64,000 nucleotides of DNA from Cryptomeria japonica (taxonomy: Eukaryota > Streptophyta > Pinopsida > Cupressales > Cupressaceae). Location of the stretch: positions 342,637,793 to 342,701,792 of the forward strand of contig NC_081408.1 in NCBI RefSeq assembly GCF_030272615.1, in the 5' to 3' direction. Below, piece by piece: positions 23,316-33,981 of the stretch. A program made the translations under genes and the position numbers. The notes beneath the pieces were generated by a model. It saw only the letters and a program-made list of their open reading frames with translations. It was not told the DNA's origin and ran no database searches. Within the stretch, counting starts at the first letter, position 1, and each line of letters opens with the position of its first letter.

Positions 23316-23434
23316 ACTTAAATCATATAAACATATAATTTAAAATAACAATTTAAACATTGATTCAAAAGACATCATGAAGCTACAAGTCAAGTTGGGC
23401 CCCAAAGTGGGTCCGGCTAAAAAAAAAATCATTT

Positions 23435-23809
23435 TCATTCAACTGACCTTTGAAATGCCTCAGGCACCTTGAACATACCTCTGGAGTTGATCTGCACAAT
23501 TTTCTGATCATTAATACTCAATCTGCAACTGTCAGACAAATGTGTCACATTTTCACATTTAAACCCAAAGAGGAATTTCAAAAATTGGTCAGAACACCTT
23601 CCCCGACTTTGCAAACTAATAGGCGTGTTGTCTGATATACTAGCATTCACTTTGCCAAACCATTTCTCAAGATGAATCCTGGGTGAAGAAATATTATTGG
23701 TCAAAGATGACCATTTGTCATTTTCTGAACTTGCACACAGAGAAACTGAAGAAAATGCTTTCAAAAACTGCCTTTGCAAATAGGTCAAATGGATTGACCG
23801 GGGCTCCAA
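23435..23809 (-). other. Conserved reading frame of unknown nature in LTR 1
   Basis: An open stretch of 124 codons is kept open in LTR 2 as well (30782-31162, 126 codons). Shared segments include SSVSLCASSENDKWSSLT, FLKFLFGFKCENVTHLS and QKIVQINSRGMFKVPEAFQ. It lies just upstream of the FLN1-like fragment in the same orientation. I do not recognise a domain. It overlaps a roughly 200-bp repeat, so it may be a second captured fragment or just repeat sequence that happens to be open. No start codon can be argued for. Confidence 0.3.
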
Positions 23810-24240
23810 AATGCAAATGGAAGTTGTCTTATATGTCTATAACACAGGGAAACAAAAATTTCTTCAAGACACTCAACTGGGTCAAATATTTTAATGCTCT
23901 AAGTTGACCATTTAGCCTTTCTGAAAAGAACACAACCTGCATATTTTTCAGAATTTGCAAAAGAAATGGCTTTAGGAAACTGATCAAACGGATTGGTAGG
24001 AGCTCCAAAATGGAAACATAGCTTGTATTTCATACTAGCAGTAGCCCAGAATAAACATTCTGATATGACACTCACCGGAGCATCTTTTACACATGTGCAA
24101 AGTAATGCTTAAACTAGCTGTTGAAACAGGGACATGCAAAGAATACAATTTGCAAATGGATTGAGCTTGCCAAACTGAGAAAATGGATTGATAGAGACAT
24201 GAAACTTGGGATGAGGACTCACCTATATTAATACAATTCA
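23690..24240. repeat. Degenerate repeat of about 200 bp in LTR 1
   Basis: The pattern ATTGRNNGGRGCTCCAAAATGSAAA recurs near 23791, 23989 and, weaker, 24184, each preceded by GACCATTT..CATTTTCWGAA-like sequence with TTGCAAA. Spacing is about 195-200 bases. LTR 2 has the same at about 31040-31580. Confidence 0.5.
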
Positions 24241-24679
24241 ATGCACTTTTAATTTCAACATGACGATCTACTGGTCATGAAATGCAAAGCCTCAAAGTAG
24301 GCCACTTGGTAAAATCTGCATTTGCACCTATGATGGACTTTCAACCCACCCCTTGAAATGAGTACTTGATAAATTGATCCAAACTGAAATTTGAAAGTTG
24401 TAGAACACTACATAGGCTAAATGAAAGGTGTAGTCCACATTTTCCAAGCCTTGCCCCTTGACAATCAACTGGCTCCATTTTACCCTTCTTCAAAATAGAC
24501 CACTCCGATTGACTCATTAATTATTCATTTGAAAGTGCAGAGCAAAATTTTCAAATGGGCCTCTCAAATTCCTTCAAATTTTATAAGTCCCAACAACAGC
24601 TCTGACTGGGGATGGTTGATTGCAAGATCAACACAAGAATCTAGAATCTTTAGATAAACAGACCACCCAAAACAGATCA

Positions 24680-24693
24680 CTTCTCTTCTTCTC
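24680..24693 (-). other. Polypurine tract, unit A
   Basis: Minus strand GAGAAGAAGAGAAG is pure purine and directly followed by TG, the start of the 3' LTR. It lies about 105 bases after the stop of the gag-like frame. Confidence 0.7.
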
Positions 24694-24797
24694 AAGAGCA
24701 TGGGTTCCTTATTCTACCCAAACAATAGGGTACCTTTATTGAAAACCACACAACTGAAAGAAAAGCAACTATGCAAAATGTACAAACATACTTACAC

Positions 24798-27041
24798 CTA
24801 ATTATACATTTGCTCTAAAAAATCTTTGTACTTGCCTCTGTCAAAAATTTGATTCTCATCACCTGATATCATGATCCAAACAAAGGTACCTTTCAACAAC
24901 AACTGAGCATAATCCTTATAATCAATCCCTTTCATCTCATTAATAAAATAGCGGTTGTGCACACCTTTTACCTGATTTTGAACATTATAACCACACGCTA
25001 TTTCAACAAAAGTAAAATCATGAGACAAATCATTATAGAGGCCTTCTCACAAGCTGCCATACATTTCATTATCCCAATCAACTCTATCCTTTGCAAGGGT
25101 ATCATCATGCTGAATTTCAAAAATAAAACATTCATTTTCAACATTGTAGTTCTTATCAGCACATGCCTTGTTATCATTTAAATTCATAGAATGAGGGACA
25201 TTAATAACCAGTTGATACAAACAAGGAACATAGACATTTTGGTCAAGAAGTGGTATGTCACTATGTTGATCACACTTTATATTATCCTTGTTCATCAAAC
25301 TCAATACATTAGCATTCCCAATATCCCATTCATGGAAAAGAATGCATACTTTTGGCTGAAGCAAATCCTCAACTAAATCTTTCTCATTCAGCTTTACATC
25401 CACCTGAAAAAATTCCATTTGTGGTCTGAAATAATCATCACACAACCCATTACTCTTATCTTCATCATGAAATAACTTTTCACAACACATGCTACTAATG
25501 TTGGCAACTTCATCAACATAAAAAATTGTTCAATACAAGGGGAAACTTCAATATTTTCATCAATGACATCAGCACTATGAACATTTATATCAAAGGCAAA
25601 GAACTCCATATCCGGTTCAAGCATACCATCAACATTCGCATCCTCTTCATGGTATATCAAACTTTGAAAACATTCAAATATAGGTTCATTTAAATCTAAA
25701 AATGAAACATTATCTGCACTTTCACATATGTTTTTATCTTCAAAAATATTTTCGTTTTCAGATTCATAACTGAGATATATAACTTGGTCTCCTCTTATAT
25801 CATCTTCATAAGATGAATAATAAAAATTCTCATAGGTATCCTCAGCTACATGACTGGCATTCATTTTCTGATCATAAGAAAAGGAATAACTTGTGTCAAG
25901 AACACTCTTACTCTGAAATTGATCTTCATTGTTCATTTGACATCTTCAAAGTGCTGAAAATCGAACTCACTGTCCTTATAATCAACAACATTTGGTGATA
26001 CCTCAGTATTTGGTACTTCAACATTAAACACATTAGCAACATGTAAAGACTGATGGTCATCATCATCATTGTTTTAATTATCATTATCCTTGGGAGATGC
26101 ATGATTAATTTCATAATTTGCAGCCACTTAATCAGCATAACTGACATACAAATCAAATGGTGCATATACTTTATATATATATCTATCTCTGTAACAACAT
26201 TGTCAGAAAATTTCCCACTGATTATTCCATCAGTACTGTAAGAGACAACCATAATTGATAGCAGAGATTCTTGACTCTCATTTAACTTTGAATCACATAT
26301 ATCAACAAGACCATTTTGAACAACAAAGCTTGACACACTTTGACAAGGAATGTTTTGCTTAGCTTCACATTTACTTTCACCATTGAAGATATTTTGACAA
26401 GAAGCAACAGCACACGAAAATTTCTTTGAGATCCCAAACTTTATGTTGTTTTGAATGTCTCTAGCTGTGTTAAAAGCTTCATGCAAAGTTTTCAATTCTT
26501 TGTCTCTTAACAAGAAACCCATCTTCTTGTCAAAAGCACTCATATAGATCTCCAAGCATGCTCCATCATTAAACTTATACTTGCTGGAAATTTTAGACAA
26601 TGTTTGTGAAAACCTGATATTAAATGCCAGTACCAATTCATCTTCCCTGATTTGTATGTACATGAATCCTCTCAGCATATCATAATCACTCACCTTTTCA
26701 GCAAATTGGGCTATAAAGTCAGTTGTTAGTTCATCCCACGATGAAATACAATTTGCCGGCAAAAAAGAGAACCAATCCCTTGTGTCCTCTTTCAATGACT
26801 GGACGAATAATTTCATGCACACATCTTCTTGACAAACTTCAAAATCTCCCATCAAGTCTAAAAATATTTTCAAATGTAGATGTGTTTATTATGATTTCTT
26901 CCCACTGAATATTGGCAAATAATTTCTAATTTCTGTGGGTATAAGATTTGGGTAACCCAGAATACCTTCAAAGTTGAGAGCAGCATATTAGTTCATTTTA
27001 AAACTTCTCTTATAACATGGTTGTGACATTTCACTAGGCAT
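24798..27041 (-). pseudogene. Gag-like protein of the array element, unit A
   Basis: The probable start is the ATG at 27039-27041 (MPSEMSQPC), placed by comparison with unit B. The retrotransposon gag domain is clear: LMGDFEVCQEDVCMKLFVQSL, DWFSFLPANCISSWDELTTD, FIAQFAEKVSDYDMLRGF and RFSQTLSKISSKYKF. It is followed by a long, very acidic region with many Asp, Glu, Asn and Tyr and a C-terminal piece ending KYKDFLEQMYN. No zinc knuckle, protease, RT or integrase is seen. A few extra AT bases near 26175 shift the frame relative to unit B, stops lie near 26880, and a frameshift near 25530 at a T run is shared with unit B. The C-terminal region is not recognised. Confidence 0.75.
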
Positions 27042-27746
27042 GGCTATATGTGGAAGTGTACAAGGCTAAAGAACTTCACTACACAATTCTACTTGCTTCC
27101 ACAAATAATTGTACAAGCTTGTGTAGAATAACGAAAAACTCAAGCATATATCATCATACTGATCTATTCATAACATTGCTTGACATAAAGTTTCTCCAAA
27201 TTTGCATACTACAACAGAACATATATGCTGGAACCTTCAGCAAAATAGATATGCAAATAAATTTGTCATTCCTCTTTTTCCCTCTTTACTAGTGTTGTTC
27301 ACTTAATGGGAAAACTATTTTACTCATTCAAATTTTTAGAAGAAATTGTTTTGTATTGAAACTTCTGAAAGTGCTTGGATATTTGTAGTTGTTGTTCACT
27401 TTACTCCTGACTGAAGATATGAAGGGGACCTTGACATCTCAGGTTCGTTCTTACAGAGTCGCCATCTCCCCGAGGAGGAATAAAATTTAAACCAGTGATC
27501 TTCTCTCTGAAACAATTTCAGATTTTTGGGTCATATCACACAACAAAGTCACATAATAGTTTTTAAATTTCACTGCAACACATTTTCTAGGACGCTTTCA
27601 AATCTGAAAATGACTTTTAGATTTCTAAACTTCTAAGACTCTTCCCCAAATGATTTTTGCCAGACTCATGGGTTTGTCTGCAATCAACAAGGTGAATACA
27701 ACTTCTCTCAACCTTACTGAAAATGGAATTACAAGACACTCTCATT
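27042..27746 (-). other. Leader of array unit A
   Basis: About 700 bases between the PBS and gag hold no gene. They include a pyrimidine tract CCTCTTTTTCCCTCTTTACTAG (plus strand, about 27273-27294) and match 41794-42431 of unit B. Confidence 0.7.
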
Positions 27747-27763
27747 CCCCAACAGAGTCGCCA
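27747..27763 (-). other. Primer binding site, unit A
   Basis: Minus strand TGGCGACTCTGTTGGGG starts four bases after the LTR end (GAGACCAACA-AAAA). The form TGGCGACTC..GGGG is common in plant gypsy elements. Confidence 0.8.
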
Positions 27764-29499
27764 TTTTTGTTGGTCTCAAAATATGAGAAACCCAAGTTCA
27801 CCTGCAATTGATCTATGAAATAGCCAATTTCAATCTATCAAGAACCTCAGGACTTGGACAACATAACATAGGATCCTAAAGATCCTCCTACTTTTCAGGT
27901 TCTGCTAGACCTGGGGGGGACACCCTTTGAAGCATTAAATACAACCAGTTACATGCATATGGCAACATCAACAATAAGAAGAGAAATATCATTCCACAAG
28001 CTCAACAAGTTAGAAAACACTACAGGTTGGCTAGATCTATAGAAGCAATAGATGAATAAGAGCTTGAAATGAATAGGACACAACCCCCAAACATGAAGGG
28101 AAACAGATTTCTTTAAATTTATATGATTCTAAACATATCCCCAAATTCTTCAAAGACCAGTGCCTTGTTCATTGGGCATGGAGTCACAAACAGAACTGTA
28201 AATGCAAATCTCAGGTGCAAATCTGTTTTCATTATAAAAATATTCCTGCATCAATACCTTATACCAATGCATTACTCAACTCATTCACAAAATCATCAGA
28301 TCTTAGATAAATATTCCATTATTTATGATTGATTGCAAAATTTAAACTCTTCACTGAAGAATACCTACAAACAATCACAACAATCTCCTTGAGATGACAA
28401 ATTCTAGCCTCCTTGAGGATTTAATTTGTAACAAAGAAATACATACTTAGAGACAATTTTGTGTGAAATCTACTCATGCCTTACACAAGTAGAACTTGCA
28501 ACTAGGAAACAATCTACAATACTAAAATGCAACTCTATACCCTGAAAAGACCCATAGAATTTTACAAACTTGGAAAAGAAATTCAAAACTGAAAACATAG
28601 AATTATGGAGCCTTCTCACAAAAATTCAAGAACCCTTACAAATGAGAAGAATTGAGAGTAAAAAGAAAGAGGGAAAAGATCAAAACTGCATGACACATTA
28701 ACAAAGTGTCCTCTATCCCCAACTGACAATATTCCTTCATCCTTCCCATGGAAACTCCTCTCAAAATATCTAATATTTGTTGAAATTGATTGCAAAAATC
28801 AATTTCTCGTTCCAAAAGCTTTACAACGGTATATAATACTTGCTATTTTGGGTAAAAAATAACCCTCAGGTGAATTAATCATTCATGCAGATCCATCATT
28901 TAAATTTTTTAATTTCTACCCATAGTTTGAACTATATGATTAATTTTAATTTTTACACCATTTTCCACCTTCTGCGCTCTGCCACGTGGCACCTCCTGAT
29001 TCGCTCTGAGTCCACCTGGATGCCACCTCACCTACCACTAGACCACCATTTCATCAATCGTTGATCCGTAATGGGTAACTGGCATGCATCTTCATCTTGC
29101 GGATTAGCGATAATCATTGGATCTTCCTCAACTTGCTTGACCATTAATTTGCCTAAGCTGCTCTCCTGCCAGGCCCACTATCTAGTCACTGAGTCGCGAT
29201 GGTTAATCGTCGAGCATTTTCACATTGCGGTATAGCAATGGTCATTTGATCATCTCCAACTTGCATGCTCGTTAACTCACCCTTCTATTGCAAAATTTGG
29301 GTGCCTCGGGATGTGTGTGCATGCGTGGGGTCCACTGGGTCGCTGAGCTAGCTCCTTGTCAAAAGCCTTTAATGTTTGACACTATGGATGTGTGTGAATT
29401 TTCATTTAAATACAAAAGATTTCCTATGCACAGTCAATATGGGATAAATGGTTTTATGCGTGGCACTTGTATTTGCTTGAAAATTCATGATGTCTTCAC

Positions 29500-30270
29500 C
29501 ACCATTTCATCTACAGGGAAATTTTGCATACCAATTGAATTTACCTAAAGATTTCAAATGCCTTTGCCAACCATGTGACATTCCACCTCACACTACACTC
29601 CACCTTTCATTTTCAGCCTTGCCTGCCATGTGACCCCTTGCATTGCAATTTACTTGGAATTTTAATGTTTCTTCTCAGCCACGCAGGAGGGAGGATTTTT
29701 CCTAGTTTATATACCTGCCAAATGCATTTGTTTGGAGAACTTCAATACCTTTAACTCAAGCGTTGGCTAGGGAGTATGCTGGCAGAGGTCATGGGTTTTC
29801 AGATTTACACCTAACAATACATTTACTTGAAGGTTTCTTTGGCCCTTCTCACGTCGCGTGGGAGGAGGGAGGCTCTACACCTACCAATTGCATTTTCTTT
29901 AGTTACTATGGCATTGAACTTTCAAAAAGGGATCTGGCATTACACCTGCCAATTTGCTTTTGCTTAAAATCTTCTGAGGGCTGCTAACACGTGGGAGGGG
30001 GTTTCAAGCTTTGCACCTGCTAGTTGCATTTGAAGGTTTATGAGGTTTCAATGCCTTAGCTTGCAATGCCAAAGACCCACGACATGGAGAGTTGGGGAAG
30101 CATGTGAGGGAGGGGGGGTTTGGCTTTGAGCCTGCCCATTGCATTTGGATGAAAGTTTAATTTCCCTTTTCAACCACGCCACTCATAGCTCATGCACCAC
30201 GCGCAGGGGAGGATGCAAGAAAGGTCCTGGACTTTGGGTTTGCACCTGCCATTTGCCTCAAAGTTTCTCA
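29500..30270. repeat. Degenerate minisatellite, copy B
   Basis: Same block as 22040-22860 in LTR 1, with CACCTGCCAATTTGC, CACCTGCTAGTTGCATTTGAAGG and CACCTGCCATTTGCC variants; slightly shorter near its right end. Confidence 0.6.
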
Positions 30271-30655
30271 TTTCAGCTTGATTATTGTATATATTTGGTT
30301 GCGTGGTCATTTTTCTGATTAAAGATGCTACAATAGCATCTCCCACACCAGTCCTATCACATATATATGGAGCGACCAATACATCCTTTGTCCCTATCAC
30401 TTCACCCTTAAATGTTGGTATGTAGTAGTAGATCTGAATGGTACCATCAGTTACAAAAATAATCTTTATGTTATCATGCCATAATGGTGAAAGTTCTTCT
30501 CTTGTAGTATGATAACTCCTCCTCTTAGTGTCATTGAAATCTTGGGAATAGTATTGGTGCTTATGAGTCCTCTTTTTGTAAAAATAATCATAGTCAATCA
30601 CGAAGTCCAACTCTTGTATGGTTACCTCAATTACATCGAACTCATTCCATGCTTC
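30271..30655 (-). pseudogene. FLN1-like: Captured FLN1-like gene fragment, copy B (frame intact)
   Basis: This is the better preserved copy: about 128 codons are open without a stop from GEAWNEFDVIEVTIQELDF through KKRTHKHQYYSQDFND, LSPLWHDNIKIIFVTDGT, FKGEVIGTKDVLVAPYICD and RTGVGDAIVASLIRK to QPNIYNNQAEM. The PfkB signature DRTGVGDA is at about 30335-30358. FLN proteins lack kinase activity in plastids and work with the plastid RNA polymerase; that is family knowledge. The fragment lacks the substrate-binding N-terminal part and any transit peptide, so no function is claimed. The right limit is where similarity stops, in AT-rich sequence that could be intron remnant (TATAAAG next to GGGGAAGC). 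Confidence 0.87.
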
Positions 30656-30781
30656 CCCTTTATACTTAAATCATATAAACATATGATTTAAAATAACAAT
30701 TTAAACCTTGATTCAAAAGACATCGTGAAGCTACAAGTGAAGTCAGGCCCCAAAGTGGGTCCGGCTAAAAAAAAAATGTTT

Positions 30782-31162
30782 TCAATCAACTGACCCTTGA
30801 AATGCCTCAGGCACCTTGAACATACCTCTGGAGTTGATCTGCACAATTTTCTGAACATTAATACCCAATCTGCAACTAATAGACAAATGTGTCACATTTT
30901 CACATTTAAACCCAAAGAGGAATTTCAAAAATTGGTCAGAACACCTTCCTGGACTTCGCAAACTAATAAGCGTATTGTCTGATATACTCGCATTCACTCT
31001 CCCAAACCATTTCTCAAGATGAATCCCAGGTGAAGAAATATTAATGGTCAAAGATGACCATTTGTCATTTTCTGAACTTGCACATAGAGAAACTGAAGAA
31101 ATTGCTTTCAAAACTGGCTTTGCAAATAGGTCAAATGGATTGACCGAGGCTCCAAAATGCAA
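30782..31162 (-). other. Conserved reading frame of unknown nature in LTR 2
   Basis: Counterpart of 23435-23809, 126 codons, open in both copies despite several per cent nucleotide divergence. It ends VPEAFQGSVD before a stop. No domain is recognised. Confidence 0.3.
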
Positions 31163-32026
31163 ATGGGAGTTCTCTTATATGTCTATAACACAGAAAAATA
31201 AGAATTTATTCAAGACACTCAACTGGGTCAAAGATTTTAATGCTCAAAGCTGACCATTTAGCCTTTCGGAAAAGAACACAGCCTGCATATGTTCAGAATT
31301 TGCAAAAGAAATAGCTTTAGGAAACTGATCAAACGGATTGGTAGGAGATTCAAACTGGAAACATAGCTTGTCTATCATACTAGTAGTAGACCAGAATAAA
31401 CATTCTGATATGACACTCACTGGGGCATCTTTTACACATGTGCAAAGTAGTGCTCTAACTAGCTGTTGAAAGAGGGACTTATGCAAACAATACAATCTGC
31501 AAATGGATTTAGCTTGCCAAACTAAGCAAATGGATTGATAGAGATATGAAAATTGGCATGTGGACTCACCTATATGCATACAATTTAATGCAGTTTTAAT
31601 TTCAACATGATGATCTACTGCTCATGAAATACAAAGTCTCAAAGTAGGCCACTTTGTAAAATATTCATTTGCACCTATGATGGACTTTCAGCCCACCCCT
31701 TGAAATGGGTACTTGATAAACTGTTACAAACTAAAATTTGAAAGTTGTATAACACTGAATAGGCTAAATGAAAGGTGTAGGACATATTTCCCAAGCCTTA
31801 CCCCTTGACAATCAACTAGCTCCATTTTACCCTTCTTCAAAATAGACCACTCCGGTTGACTCATTAACTATTCATTTGAAAGTGCAAAGCAAAATTTTCA
31901 AATGGGCCTCTCAAATTCCTTCAAATTTTATAAGTCCCAACAATGGCTCTGACTAGGGATGATTGATTGCAATATCAACACAAGAATCTAGAATCTTTGG
32001 TTAAACATACCACCCAAAACAGATCA

Positions 32027-32040
32027 CTTCTCTTCTTCTC
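32027..32040 (-). other. Polypurine tract, unit B
   Basis: Identical to that of unit A (minus strand GAGAAGAAGAGAAG followed by TG), about 100 bases after the end of the gag-like frame. Confidence 0.7.
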
Positions 32041-32138
32041 AAGAACAAGGGTTCCTTATTCTACCCAAACAACAGGGTACCTTTATTGAAAACCACACAA
32101 CTGAAAGCAAAGTGACAATAAAAAATGTACAAACATAC

Positions 32139-32417
32139 TTAGAACTGATTATACACTTGCTCCAAAAAATCTTTGTACTTGCCTCTGTCAAAAATTTGAT
32201 TCTCATCACCTGATATCATGATGCAAACAAAGACACCTTTCAACAACAACTGAGCATAATCCTTATAATCAACCCCTTTCATCTCATTACTACAACAGCG
32301 GGTGTGCACACTTTTTGCATGATTTTGAACTTTATAGCCACACACTATTTCAACAAAAGTAAAATCATGAGACAAATCACTATAGAGGCCTTCCCACAAG
32401 CTGCCATACATTTCACT
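32139..32417 (-). pseudogene. C-terminal end of the gag-like protein, unit B (beyond Copia-1)
   Basis: This is the last part of the unit-B protein (SHDFTFVEIVCGYKVQNHAK ... KYKDFLEQVYNQF), separated from the rest at 39822 by Copia-1. It is collinear with 24798-25070 of unit A. The bases TCACT at 32413-32417 are the left target duplication of Copia-1. Confidence 0.75.
32413..32417. repeat. Target-site duplication of Copia-1, left copy
   Basis: TCACT here is repeated at 39817-39821. Removing Copia-1 and one TCACT restores collinearity with unit A (CATACATTTCA..ATCCCAATC). Confidence 0.95.
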
Positions 32418-33910
32418 TGTTGGCATATGTACAGAGCATGATGACATGTTAATATTGTATGTTATCATTGATGTCAATATGCTGAGTGAACCGGTATATT
32501 CAAGTTCAGCAACTGACAAAGAGAACTGGTATGATGTTGTGAACCGACATATGTGAAAAAGTGAAGTGGTATGCTTGTCCAAGTGAACTGGTATGTCGCA
32601 AAGAGAACCGGTATGATGTTGTGAACCGGATCCGGTATGTTGGAACGAGAACCGGTATATGGAATGTTTTGTATCAAGGGTTCATATGGCATGACTACTA
32701 GTTGGTAGTCTCAGTCTTAGGGTTTTTGGTTGAAGTGATCATTGTAATGGACATCAGATCAAGTTGCCATGTCAGCCTTGTGCGCGTGAAGGATCTTGCA
32801 TGAAGGAGATTGATCCTATCTACATCGGGAATGTGCGAAGTCTCTGCAAACAGTGGAGAACGCGTGATGGGTTATCGCCTCCAAGAAGCGGTGAAGAACA
32901 AATGATGGAGAATGTCTTGAGATCTGTTCAAGACCGTTGTATTCAAATGCAAAGTGTTCAATGGTCAGGATTGAACCAACTAAACTTCTCAACCTAAGTG
33001 TTTAGGGTTTAGGGTTTATGTTACCGACCTATCTATTTCCTATAAGGTTGATGTTGTGTTTCATGTTGAAGTTGTTGGCAAATATTGTGTGTGTATCTAT
33101 GTGCAGAGATACGTTATTCTTGTCATACCAGTTGAGAGGATTGATACCTGCATAGTGTGTGTGCAGAAGGAAGGATCTAAAGTGGATCTGAATTGGCATT
33201 TAGTGCTATTACCATATCATTGTGATACCTATTGATCTCTAACCACTTTAACAGTTGGAAAATCCCTTAACAGGGTAGCTTTAACTAGCTTGTTGTAAAT
33301 CCTTTAACAGGGTGACTCAAATCCATTGAGTTCATAAAATCCTCTAACAAGGTAACCTCTAACAGGGTTTAACCCTTAACCAGGTATTCTAGCCATCCCT
33401 TAACCAGGTGATCCCTAACAGGATCGGTTCCTAACACAACCTAATGTAACAGTCTTTAACTGGACCTGGCTCCTAACAGAGCAGACTTCTAAAGAGTTAA
33501 AAATTAGCTTGTGGGTATTCATCCTTGCTGTGGTTTTTCCCAGTTGGGTTTCCACGTGAAAAAATATGTGTGTCATGTGTGATGCCTCTTTCATGTGATG
33601 TTTTGTTATTTCTTGTTTAGTGGTAAATCATAGTATCTCTGATGATAGATTATTTGTTTATGCATAAGGACAAAGTGGAAATGAGGGAGTAGGTTGTATG
33701 GAAAGCTAAGAAGATTGACCGGTTCATGTCTTTCACAGTTGCACTGTGTTTAACTGGTAGTAATCTGGTTCAGACCGGTGTTAGGGATTGCCAATAGTTT
33801 ACAGTCTGCAATCAAACCGGTTCAGGAAAATTTTTTGTGCCTGTACTTATTCACCCCCCGCCTCCCTCTCAGTGCCAATTTGGTACTCATTGTTCATCAT
33901 TGAGTTATCA
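32418..33910 (+). repeat. Copia-1 5' LTR
   Basis: TGTTGGCATATGT...GAGTTATCA. U3 has many GAACCGGTATG motifs (about 32490-32660). The middle carries a row of CTAACAGGG-type repeats (33245-33490), then TTTTTCCCAGTTGGGTTTCC, and a C-run near the end (TTCACCCCCCG). These later segments resemble conserved blocks of other plant copia LTRs. Confidence 0.95.
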
Positions 33911-33912
33911 AT

Positions 33913-33924
33913 TGGTATCAGAGC
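33913..33924 (+). other. Copia-1 primer binding site
   Basis: TGGTATCAGAGC, the classical match to the 3' end of initiator tRNA-Met, two bases after the LTR. Confidence 0.95.
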
Positions 33925-33981
33925 GCCCTCCAGGTCCTCTGTGTTGTAATCTTAATCGCTCGAGGGAAAGATCCTATTGTA

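Larger units (their letters stand above)
20360..24679 (-). repeat. LTR 1 of the array, about 4.3 kb
   Basis: The left end TGTTGGTCTC is shared with 27768 and 42453. The right end AACAGATCA is directly followed by CTTCTCTTCTTCTC, the complement of a polypurine tract; the same junction is seen at 32026. GACCC just left of it could be a target duplication but its partner is outside the window. It contains, from left to right, a TATA-like TATTATATACC (minus, near 21421), a degenerate minisatellite, a captured FLN1-like fragment and a conserved unknown reading frame. The right boundary is an inference from the polypurine tract. Confidence 0.65.
27768..32026 (-). repeat. LTR 2 of the array (shared by both units)
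   Basis: It is collinear with LTR 1 over its whole length, about 4.26 kb, with both ends defined by the same signals (PBS on the left, polypurine tract on the right). In the first 150 bases it differs from LTR 1 at only a handful of positions. It serves as 5' LTR for unit A and 3' LTR for unit B. Confidence 0.7.

Noticed and set aside
24390-24480. Alternative LTR end at GGCTCCA followed by TTTTACCCTTCTTC
   Set aside because: The purine tract is shorter and interrupted, whereas CTTCTCTTCTTCTC at 24680 is uninterrupted, directly flanked by CA and placed just after the coding region in both units.
25500-25560. A proven programmed -1 frameshift site
   Set aside because: The in-frame heptamer is not a canonical slippery site in either copy and no downstream structure was established, so I kept it only as a shared frameshift.
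30170-30610. A functional PfkB-type sugar kinase gene
   Set aside because: Only the C-terminal part is present, with no start, transit peptide or N-terminal half, and the reading frame runs on into unrelated repeat sequence. FLN1-like proteins are also not considered active kinases.
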